Assembly (NCBI GenBank): GCA_017518185.1
Contig: JAFWWB010000089.1
Location: 1-59,455 of the forward strand
From: Lachnospiraceae bacterium
Lineage (GTDB): Bacteria > Bacillota > Clostridia > Lachnospirales > Lachnospiraceae
Length of the DNA: 59,455 bases
Reading direction: 5' to 3'
This document shows, one piece after another, positions 44,876 through 53,185 of the stretch; the first letter of the stretch is position 1; each line of letters begins with the position of its first letter. The translations under genes and the position numbers were made by a program. The notes beneath the pieces were generated by a model that was not told where the DNA came from, did not search any database, and saw nothing but the letters and a program-made list of their open reading frames with translations.

Positions 44876-45655
44876 GTGAACAACAGCGGAGTAAAAGTTG
44901 CGGTAATAGCATACCAGTTCAGTGTGGTGGTGAAGTCCATGGAAAAGGGCCTCAGGGATATGAATTTCGAAGTGACCCTTATGGACGATTCGGCGGATAA
45001 GATCCGTGCTGCCTTAAAGGAACTGGATGTGTTCATACTTTATCTGCCGGATTCCATACTTGACAGCTCGGACCGTATCAGGAAGCTTCTGCTCATCAGC
45101 GACTGCTTCAAGGACAATGAGCGCAACCTGATACTGATAGGGGCGGCAAATAAAAGGCTGGATATCGAAAAGACCGTGCCGGGGCTTAAGGAGGCCCCCT
45201 GGCTGGACCGTCCGGTGGATATGCATAAGCTGATAAAGGAGATCGAGATCGAAGCCGAGAACGCCAGGGATACCAGATCAAAGAAAAAAATACTCCTTAT
45301 CGATGATGACCCTTTCTTTGCCAGGATGGTCAGTGAATGGATGAAGGATGATTTCGAGACCGAGATGGTCACCGGAGGCATGCAGGGTATATCCTATATA
45401 GCAAACAATAAAGTGGATCTCATACTTCTGGATTATGAGATGCCCGTGGTGGACGGACCCAAGATACTGGAGATGCTCAGGGAGCTGCCCGAGACCTCAT
45501 CCATACCGGTGATCTTCCTTACCGGTGTGGGCACAAAGGAGAGCATAGCCAGGGTCATGGCGCTGAGACCGCAGGGCTACATACTGAAGACAGCCACCAG
45601 GGAAGAACTCATCGCTTCGATAAAGGGATTTTTTGAAAAACAGAGATACAGGTAA
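44876..45655 (+). CDS. Two-receiver response regulator without output domain
   Basis: 259 residues from a GTG after GGAGGAATAGCATA. The first about 130 residues form a receiver-like fold without the acidic pocket (VAVIAYQFSVVV; FILYLPDSI where the phospho-Asp would be; LDRPVD). The second is canonical: LLIDDDPFF, Asp186 in LILLDYEMPVVDG, LTG and LKT. No DNA-binding, enzymatic or other output region follows; it ends KGFFEKQRYR. It could be a phosphate sink, an adaptor, or the diffusible step between the four membrane kinases. Lies 23 bases after HK2 and 14 before the sensor gene. Confidence 0.88.
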   Translation: MNNSGVKVAVIAYQFSVVVKSMEKGLRDMNFEVTLMDDSADKIRAALKELDVFILYLPDSILDSSDRIRKLLLISDCFKDNERNLILIGAANKRLDIEKTVPGLKEAPWLDRPVDMHKLIKEIEIEAENARDTRSKKKILLIDDDPFFARMVSEWMKDDFETEMVTGGMQGISYIANNKVDLILLDYEMPVVDGPKILEMLRELPETSSIPVIFLTGVGTKESIARVMALRPQGYILKTATREELIASIKGFFEKQRYR

Positions 45656-45669
45656 GGCCGAGGTTTGTT

Positions 45670-47799
45670 ATGAAGTTCGGAAAGTTAACAAAAAACAGAA
45701 TAATCGCAGGGATATATATCATCCTTTTGATCGTTTTCTCTGTGTCTGTCATGATCGCCTGCAGGCTGTTCCTGCCGGATAACGAGGATGAGATCCTGGA
45801 TTTTTCCGAAGGCTGGACAGACGAAGACGGACGGCCCTGGAAGATAGACGATGCCAGGGAAAAAGATTTCGAAGGCGATGTCAGCCTTACGAAACAGCTG
45901 CCGGCGGATCTCAGTGACAGCGACAGCCTGTGTTTTGAATCCCTTAATACCTATTTCATGGTTTATGTGGACGGAAAGGCGGTATACGCATTTGCGCCGG
46001 AAAAAAATCTGACGGGAATGGGATACGGCATCAATTTTCACACCGTTCCCCTTGAGCAGGGCTATGCAGGAGCAGAGCTGAAGATAGTATTCTGCGGAGT
46101 AGACGATAAAACTCCCAGCTGCAGCATCATGAATGTAAAGATATGCACAGCCTGGGATTACATCCGTACCTATGTGCGCGGCAGCATATTCCCGGCGATC
46201 GTATCTTTTGTGGTCATGATCATTGGTTTTATAATGGCCGTTCTGTATTTCCGTATCCCTGACAAGGAGAACATGCCTTTCAATATCCTCGCTCTGGGAG
46301 TGACTGCCATCATAGTGGGAAACTGGCTGCTTGTGGACTCTAACGTCCCCATTCTCCTGACGGGACATATGAGCTTCTGGCGTGTCATAAACAGGACTGT
46401 GGTACTTACCATTCCGTATCCGGCCGTGCGTTTCTTTAATTCCATCACCAGGACAAAACGTCCCGGGTATGAATATATGGCGTTTTTCATATCACTCATT
46501 TCGATCCCTGCGGCAATCTGCATAAGGATCTTTGCCGGAGTGGATATGATGGTATCCTTCTTTCCCATACTGACCGTTATCATCATAGCGATGGCGGTGA
46601 TAATGGCGCTGATCTATCTCGACGATCAGCGTTACTGCCGGAAGAACGGGACAGCCACGGCCTTCAGGGAATATTATCCGGGAATGATCTGCCTTCTGGT
46701 ATGTATCTTCATCGATATTGTCATATTTTTCCTTCAGCTGAGGGTGAGGGTATCCTACGGAAACTTCAGCAGGATAGGGGCTGCGCTCTTTGTGCTGCTG
46801 ACACTTTTAAGCTTTCTCTCCTGGTGGACCAGGGACAGGGCTTCCATAGAGAAGGACCGTTTCATCAACCGGTCCATGCAGTATGCCATGTCTTCCGATA
46901 ACCCCGAGGACTGCATACGTTATATGCTGGATTATATGGGGAAGGAGCTGGAGACGGAAAGCGTGTCCATATTCGAGGATCAGGGGAACGGCCGTTTCCG
47001 TGTGACCTATGACTGGCATAGGGACGAACATAAGAGTAAGGGCAGCGATCTCTTATATCTTCCCTTCAGGGGCTTTGTGGATGAGTTTTACCGGTCCATT
47101 TCTCCCGAACAGCGGAGCCTGGTGATAAAGGATCCCGAGGAATACAGGACTTCAAGTCCCGGGCTTTATGAGCTCCTGAAAAAATATAAGGTTAAGACGC
47201 TGGTGGCAGGTCCGCTGGAGTATAACGGAAAGCTGAGAGCGGTCATCATCTTTCAGGATGCTCCCGTGGAGCTTCTGGATACCATAGCGGAGATACCGGG
47301 ACTGTCTTCTTATTTCCTTATCTCCATGCTGAGCCAGAAGGAAGAGCAGAAGAGACTTCAGTATTACAGCTATACCGATTCCCTTTCGGGAGCCCAGAAC
47401 CGCAGGGCTTTTACGGAGTATCTGGAGGACGGGCTGGATATGGCTTCACCCTTCGGCTATCTGGTCTGCAGTATCAGAGGCCTGGATCTGATAAATGCGG
47501 AAAAGGGATATGAAGCAGGCGATAAGCAGGTGGTCGAACTGGCTGACTGTCTGAAATTCATCTTCGGGGAAAAGCACGTGTACAGGATGGGAGGCGCGGA
47601 ATTCGCAGCCTTCGGCTTCGAGCTGGATGAGACCTTCTTTGATAATGATGTGGCCCGTATGAGAAAGCTGGCAAAAGAGAAAGAGATAAACCTTGCCATG
47701 GGCTCGGCATACTGCACAAACGGCACCATGAACATATCAGCGGTCATTGATCACGCATATGAGCGCATGAAGCGTGAAAAAGACAGGGAACGGAGATAA
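45670..47799 (+). CDS. 7TM sensor with GAF-like and degenerate GGDEF domain
   Basis: 709 residues. One membrane helix at residues 10-32, an outside domain of about 130 residues with the beta-pattern of 7TMR-DISM sensors (FESLNTYFMVYVDGKAVYAF), then about seven membrane helices (about 175-390), a GAF-like domain (about 405-560) and a GGDEF-family domain. The active site reads RMGGAEFAAF in place of GGDEF and the metal-binding D of the DxD/IDxFK segment is changed (CSIRGLDLINAEKGYE). It should not make c-di-GMP; it may bind GTP or a partner. It lies between two halves of the kinase cluster and ends six bases before HK3. Confidence 0.85.
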   Translation: MKFGKLTKNRIIAGIYIILLIVFSVSVMIACRLFLPDNEDEILDFSEGWTDEDGRPWKIDDAREKDFEGDVSLTKQLPADLSDSDSLCFESLNTYFMVYVDGKAVYAFAPEKNLTGMGYGINFHTVPLEQGYAGAELKIVFCGVDDKTPSCSIMNVKICTAWDYIRTYVRGSIFPAIVSFVVMIIGFIMAVLYFRIPDKENMPFNILALGVTAIIVGNWLLVDSNVPILLTGHMSFWRVINRTVVLTIPYPAVRFFNSITRTKRPGYEYMAFFISLISIPAAICIRIFAGVDMMVSFFPILTVIIIAMAVIMALIYLDDQRYCRKNGTATAFREYYPGMICLLVCIFIDIVIFFLQLRVRVSYGNFSRIGAALFVLLTLLSFLSWWTRDRASIEKDRFINRSMQYAMSSDNPEDCIRYMLDYMGKELETESVSIFEDQGNGRFRVTYDWHRDEHKSKGSDLLYLPFRGFVDEFYRSISPEQRSLVIKDPEEYRTSSPGLYELLKKYKVKTLVAGPLEYNGKLRAVIIFQDAPVELLDTIAEIPGLSSYFLISMLSQKEEQKRLQYYSYTDSLSGAQNRRAFTEYLEDGLDMASPFGYLVCSIRGLDLINAEKGYEAGDKQVVELADCLKFIFGEKHVYRMGGAEFAAFGFELDETFFDNDVARMRKLAKEKEINLAMGSAYCTNGTMNISAVIDHAYERMKREKDRERR

Positions 47800-47805
47800 G
47801 GCGGG

Positions 47806-50424
47806 ATGAACAGTAAAAACGAAGAAAAGAGAAGAAAAGACTTTTTCGGCGCATCCCATCTGATCATACTTGTCTGTTATACCATAATGTCCTTTGTCCT
47901 CGTCGGAGAGTCTTTTCTGCTGGGCTGGGAGACCTGGGCTCTGATACTTCTGGTAGCGGCCAATATCATCAGCTGGACCCTGCATATCAGGCAGTCGGTT
48001 CCCGTGAACACCAGGATATGGATATATGCCGTCTTTATCGAAGCAACCTCGTTTTTCTACGGTACCCATGTCACCAGTACCTTTGACCTGGGTTACCTTA
48101 TGGCCCTTATAATACTGATCTTCGTCTCCACCGGCATATCGGCACTTGTCACCATGAGCCAGATGACCTATTATCTGGCCTTTGCCTATGACATGTATCA
48201 GATGTACCGGGATGGCGAGGTTTTTGACAGTCTTCTCATTACCAGGGCAATGCTCCATATCGTCCTGATCACGGTAGTCGGGTATATCGCCCGCGCTATC
48301 ATCAACAAGTGGAACAGCATAATGAATGAATCCGAGGATGAAAAGGAGGCCCTTGCCGATGCGGCGGAGCGTCTCAATGATTTCCTTACCAATATTTCCC
48401 ATGAGCTCCGTACCCCTGTCAATGCCGTGACCGGTCTGACGGGGATCAGTATCGAAAGGGAGCAGGATGCGGAGATAAAAAAGAACCTTCTTATGGTCTC
48501 TGAGGCCGGCAAGAGGGTGGGAGATCTTATAGACGATATACTGGATCATTCCGAGATAGATATGGGTTCTGTCGTGGTGAACGAAGAAGAGTACATGCTC
48601 TCTTCGCTGTTAAATGACATGGTGACGGATATCGCATCCCGGAGAAAGCTTACGACGGAGCTGGTCATAGATGTGGATCCTACCATACCTTCCGTCATGA
48701 GCACTGATGTGGGCAAGCTGAAAAAGATACTCAGGCACCTGATTGACAACGGCCTGAAATATACCAGGGAAGGCGGCGTATATGTGCATATCACCGCCGA
48801 AGACCGGGAATACGGCATAAACCTGCTGATAGAGGTACAGGATACCGGTATAGGAATGAATGCGGAGGAACTGGAGAAAGTCTTCGACAGCTTTTACCAG
48901 GCGGATTCGGGACGTACCCGTTCCACCAGCGGACTGGGACTCGGTCTTTCCATAGTGAACGGCTTTACCACCAGCCTCAAGGGTTTCCTTACCATTGAGA
49001 GCGAGGAGGGAAAAGGGACTACGGTCCGGGTCAGCCTTCCCCAGAGAGTGGTGGATGCCGACAGCTGCATGAGCCTGGGGAGACCGGAGCGTCTCTGCAT
49101 AGGCGCGTATCTCCGCTTTGAGAAGTACCCGAATCCGCATGTCAGGGAGTTTTATAACTCCATGGTCAGGGATCTTGTTATAGGTCTTAACACCATCATG
49201 CAGAGAGCCGACAGCCTGGAAAGCTTCAAGCAGCTGGCAAAGGCAGGCCGCTTTACCCATGTTTTTGTAGGTAAGGAGGAGTACGAGGAGGATCCGGATT
49301 TCTTTGATGAACTGGCGGAAAGTACGCTGGTGGCAGTGGTGGCCGACCAGTCCTTCGTAAGACGCAAAGGATCGAACGTAAGCGTCATCCGTAAACCTTT
49401 CTACTGTTTCCCTGTCATATCCTTCCTGGATTCTGATATGGGCGATCTCAGGAGAGAGGAGGGAAGGCTAAGCGCGAAGGGTGTCAGGGCGCTGGTAGTG
49501 GATGATGAATACATGAACCACATGGTGGCCAGAGAGATCCTGGGCAGTTACGATATGACAGTCCTTACGGCCCTCTCCGGACCCGAGTCCATAAGGCTTC
49601 TGCGGGAAAAGGATGTGGACATCATCTTCATGGATCATATGATGCCCGGTATGGACGGCGTAGAGACAATGAAGAGGATACGTACGGAGCTTAGCCGGGA
49701 AAGAAAGGATGTGCCGATCGTTGCCCTCACGGCGAATGCGGTGAGCACGGCAAGGGAGATGTTCCTAAGGGAAGGCTTTGATGCCTTTCTGGCCAAGCCA
49801 ATAGAGATCATCGAGCTGGAGCGCGTATTGAAAAAGGTGCTGCCCAAGTCCCTGATAAGTGTGGATAAACAGGAACGGGAAGAGCAGGTCCCCGGGGATA
49901 AAGCCGGCGGAGAGCAGACAGAGGAGCTAAAGACAGAAGAGGTAAAGCCGAAGGAAGAGGAAAATGAGTTTCAGGCTCTGCAGGCCTTTGGGATAGATGT
50001 GAGCGCAGGCATTTCCTATTCAGGGGAAGACGCGGATTTCTATAAAGAACTGGTACTGCAGTATGCTTCCGAAGCCTCTATGAAGATAAAGAATACAGAA
50101 GCTTATCTGAAGGCCGGGGATCTGAAGAATTACGGTATACTGGTACATGCCGTTAAGAGTACCTCAAAGATGATAGGCGCGGCCCATATCTCCGAAGGGA
50201 TGCTGGAGCTGGAGAAGGCGGCAAAGGCCGGAGATGCGGAGTATGTCAGCGGAAATCATGCCGCTGTGATGGAGGAGTACAAAAAGACGGCGGAAGGCAT
50301 ACTGTCCTGCTTCGGAAAAACTCCTGAAAAAGAAACTGCCGGGGAGGATGACGAAGTGATGGAATTCGGCCCGGGAGATGATGACGAGGTAATGGAATTC
50401 GCTCCGGAAGGGGGTGAGGACTGA
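47806..50424 (+). CDS. Hybrid histidine kinase HK3 with pseudo-receiver, receiver and HPt
   Basis: 872 residues. Six membrane helices, HisKA with NISHELRTPVNAVT (His199), HATPase with LIDNGLKYTREGG and GLGLGLSIVNGF, pseudo-receiver (RFTHVFVGKEEYEEDPDFF; no Asp at the phosphorylation position, KPFYC kept) and receiver with VVDDEYMNHMVA, Asp610 in FMDHMMPGMDG and AKPIE. After an acidic linker, an HPt (about residues 735-855) with HAVKSTSKMIGA (His781). The last 25 residues are a short tandem repeat, DDEVMEFGPG then DDEVMEFAPE. It has the same layout as HK1 plus an HPt. Stop and HK4 start overlap by one base (TGATG). Confidence 0.9.
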   Translation: MNSKNEEKRRKDFFGASHLIILVCYTIMSFVLVGESFLLGWETWALILLVAANIISWTLHIRQSVPVNTRIWIYAVFIEATSFFYGTHVTSTFDLGYLMALIILIFVSTGISALVTMSQMTYYLAFAYDMYQMYRDGEVFDSLLITRAMLHIVLITVVGYIARAIINKWNSIMNESEDEKEALADAAERLNDFLTNISHELRTPVNAVTGLTGISIEREQDAEIKKNLLMVSEAGKRVGDLIDDILDHSEIDMGSVVVNEEEYMLSSLLNDMVTDIASRRKLTTELVIDVDPTIPSVMSTDVGKLKKILRHLIDNGLKYTREGGVYVHITAEDREYGINLLIEVQDTGIGMNAEELEKVFDSFYQADSGRTRSTSGLGLGLSIVNGFTTSLKGFLTIESEEGKGTTVRVSLPQRVVDADSCMSLGRPERLCIGAYLRFEKYPNPHVREFYNSMVRDLVIGLNTIMQRADSLESFKQLAKAGRFTHVFVGKEEYEEDPDFFDELAESTLVAVVADQSFVRRKGSNVSVIRKPFYCFPVISFLDSDMGDLRREEGRLSAKGVRALVVDDEYMNHMVAREILGSYDMTVLTALSGPESIRLLREKDVDIIFMDHMMPGMDGVETMKRIRTELSRERKDVPIVALTANAVSTAREMFLREGFDAFLAKPIEIIELERVLKKVLPKSLISVDKQEREEQVPGDKAGGEQTEELKTEEVKPKEEENEFQALQAFGIDVSAGISYSGEDADFYKELVLQYASEASMKIKNTEAYLKAGDLKNYGILVHAVKSTSKMIGAAHISEGMLELEKAAKAGDAEYVSGNHAAVMEEYKKTAEGILSCFGKTPEKETAGEDDEVMEFGPGDDDEVMEFAPEGGED

Positions 50425-53162
50425 TGGACAAGATACTCGATCTTTTGCTTCATCCCAAAAAGAATCCCCGGTATGAGGAGCTCAGGAGACAGGCGGTAAA
50501 TGATTTCCTGAAGACTTCGCTTTTAGTGTGTCCGCTGATATCCATAGCGGTCATACTCTTTATCGTGATGTCCTTCATATGGCCCGAATCCTACGGTGAC
50601 AGATCACTTCTTCTGGGATACAGGTATTCATACATGTTCATCCTGGCAGGGCTTGTTATCTATGAGATAGTATTACTGCTCATAGATAAAAGATTTAATG
50701 CCTTTTACGCCAGGATACCGGTGCTCAATGTCATGGCCCTCATGGTCCTGATGGGATGGAGCCTGTACATGATCATGCTGGACAGTTATTCCTACGGGAG
50801 GATAGAGCTTACACTGTATATGATCGTATCCTTCTGTATCCCCTTCTGTTTCTATCTGGATCTGCGCGTATATCTTCTCATCACCGCCGTATCGGATGCC
50901 TTCGTGGTATATCTTTTCTTGGCGGATGGGATCGATAAAGCTTTTAATGAGAGCAATCTCGGGGATTTCATCGTATTCATCGGCATACAGATCATACTGG
51001 GAACCATAACGATAAGCTTTAAGCATATAATGAGGGAACGTATCCTGGAGACCGAGAGCCAGAGCAGGGAGATACAGCAGCTCAATGAATCACAGAGCCG
51101 CTTCTTCTCCAACATGAGCCACGAGATAAGGACACCCATCAATACTATAATAGGCCTGAATGAGATGATACTCAGGCAGAATGCTTCGGAGGAGATAAAC
51201 GAAGATGCCAGGAACATCGAGGCGGCCAGCAAGATGCTGCTCCATCTCATCAATGACATCCTTGATATGTCCAAGTTCGAATCCGGGCAGATGAAGCTGA
51301 ACGTCGCACCCTATCATACCGGGGATATGCTTTCGGATATAGTCGGCATGCTGTGGATAAAGGCGAAGGAAAAAAACCTGGAATTCCACATTGATGTTTC
51401 GCCCGAGCTTCCTTCGGAACTCTACGGGGATGAGGTCCGTATAAAACAGGTGCTCATAAATGTCCTGAACAATGCCATAAAGTATACAAGCGAAGGCTCG
51501 GTGCGGCTTTCCATCCAGTGCGAGCGTGACGGCCTGGGAAACGCGGTGGTATCCTATTCGGTAAGCGATACCGGTATGGGTATAAGGAAGGAGAGCATAC
51601 CCCACCTCTTTACGGCCTTCAAACGTGTGGATGAGACCAAAAACCGTTACATAGAGGGAACGGGTCTGGGACTATCCATAGTAAAGAACCTGGTGGATCT
51701 TATGGACGGAAAGATCACCGTGAACAGCGTATATACCAAGGGCTCCACCTTTGTGATCGTGATCCCTCAGAAGATCGCCGTGGACGATCCCGTGGGTGAG
51801 CTGGATATGGAAAGCGGGCACAGGTCTGATAACAGCTATACTTATGTGGAGTCCTTTGAGGCTCCCGAAGGCAGGGTGCTGGTGGTGGATGATACCGCAG
51901 CAAACCTGATGGTGGTCACGAAACTCCTGAAGGAAACGAAGCTCACCATCGATACGGCATCCGACGGAAGCGAGGCCCTGAAGCGTACGCTGGAGAAGGA
52001 ATATCATGTCATACTCATGGATCATCTCATGCCGGGGATGGACGGTATTGAATGCCTCCACGCGATAAGAAAGCAGATAGGCGGCCTCTGCCATTCCTCA
52101 AAGGTGCTGGCGCTCACTGCAAATGCCGGCGGGGATATAGAGGCAATGTATGCAAGGGAAGGCTTTGACGGTTACCTTACAAAGCCCGTTACCGGTGAGG
52201 CTCTGGAAAAAGCAGTGTATAACCTGCTGCCCCGGGAGCTGATAACCGTGAGCAATACCTCACAGTCCATTGAGGAAAAGAGCGTTGACTGGATACATGA
52301 ACACAGGAAGAAACGTCCCGTCCGGGTAACCACCGGAAGCGTGGCTGATATACCTTCGGTCCTGCAGGAAAAACATGATATAGGCGTCATTCCCCACATA
52401 GTCAGGACGGGAGAGGGAGTATTCAAGGACGGTATCGAGATCGAACCCAGAGGCCTCCTGGCATACATGAGGGATAAGAATGCCAAAGTAGAAGCCATGC
52501 CGCCTACCCCCCTGCAGATGGAAAGGTTCTTTTCGAAGCAGCTTGACGCGGCAAACAATATCATTCATATATCCCTTACTGCCGGAGTGGAGAGCGGCGA
52601 ATATCCGGTTGCAATGGATGCGGCAGAGGATTTCGGAAATGTCACGGTCATTGATTCGGGACACCTCTCCAGTGGCCTGGGCCTTATGGCAATAGAGGCG
52701 GCAAGACTTGCCGAAGAGGGCTATATGACAGATGAGATAGTAGAAGCGATGGAGCGTATGCGGGGGCATATCCATACCAGCTTTATCGTGGATACACTGG
52801 AGTTCCTGGTGAGGGCAAAGCATGTGGGCAGCCGTATGGGAAGACTGGCTGATGCCTTCATGGTCCACCCCGTAGTCTCCCTGAAAAAGGGCCGCATGAA
52901 GGTCTCAGGGGTTTATTTCGGCACCAGGGAGCGTGCATGGGAACGCTATATCTCCTCGGTGTTCAACGTGCCGGGAAAAATAGACCGCAGGATGCTCTTC
53001 ATCACCTATGTGGGCATGACCACAAAGGAGCTGGAGAAGGTCAGGCAGATGGCGGAAAAGAAGATGCAGTTCGATGAGGTGTTCATACAGAAGGCCTCGC
53101 CAAGTATAGCAGCAAGCTGCGGCCCCGGAACCTTCGGACTGCTGTTTTTCACCGAATATTGA
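50424..53162 (+). CDS. Hybrid histidine kinase HK4 with DegV-like C-terminal domain
   Basis: 912 residues. Five or six membrane helices, HisKA with NMSHEIRTPINTI (His233), HATPase with VLNNAIKYTSEGS and GTGLGLSIVKNLVDL, receiver with VVDDTAANLMV, Asp533 in LMDHLMPGMDG and TKPVT. Residues about 631-912 are a DegV-like domain: VRVTTGSVADIPSVL (TGS for the usual TDS), HISLTAGVESGEYPVA, DSGHLSSGLGLMAIEAARLA, VDTLEFLVRAKHVGSRMG and the closing CGPGTFGLLFF. The DegV part is nearer the family than in HK2. No HPt; the HPt of this pair is on HK3. A paralogue of HK2. Confidence 0.9.
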   Translation: MDKILDLLLHPKKNPRYEELRRQAVNDFLKTSLLVCPLISIAVILFIVMSFIWPESYGDRSLLLGYRYSYMFILAGLVIYEIVLLLIDKRFNAFYARIPVLNVMALMVLMGWSLYMIMLDSYSYGRIELTLYMIVSFCIPFCFYLDLRVYLLITAVSDAFVVYLFLADGIDKAFNESNLGDFIVFIGIQIILGTITISFKHIMRERILETESQSREIQQLNESQSRFFSNMSHEIRTPINTIIGLNEMILRQNASEEINEDARNIEAASKMLLHLINDILDMSKFESGQMKLNVAPYHTGDMLSDIVGMLWIKAKEKNLEFHIDVSPELPSELYGDEVRIKQVLINVLNNAIKYTSEGSVRLSIQCERDGLGNAVVSYSVSDTGMGIRKESIPHLFTAFKRVDETKNRYIEGTGLGLSIVKNLVDLMDGKITVNSVYTKGSTFVIVIPQKIAVDDPVGELDMESGHRSDNSYTYVESFEAPEGRVLVVDDTAANLMVVTKLLKETKLTIDTASDGSEALKRTLEKEYHVILMDHLMPGMDGIECLHAIRKQIGGLCHSSKVLALTANAGGDIEAMYAREGFDGYLTKPVTGEALEKAVYNLLPRELITVSNTSQSIEEKSVDWIHEHRKKRPVRVTTGSVADIPSVLQEKHDIGVIPHIVRTGEGVFKDGIEIEPRGLLAYMRDKNAKVEAMPPTPLQMERFFSKQLDAANNIIHISLTAGVESGEYPVAMDAAEDFGNVTVIDSGHLSSGLGLMAIEAARLAEEGYMTDEIVEAMERMRGHIHTSFIVDTLEFLVRAKHVGSRMGRLADAFMVHPVVSLKKGRMKVSGVYFGTRERAWERYISSVFNVPGKIDRRMLFITYVGMTTKELEKVRQMAEKKMQFDEVFIQKASPSIAASCGPGTFGLLFFTEY

Positions 53163-53185
53163 AAAGACATGATATGAGGGACCAG

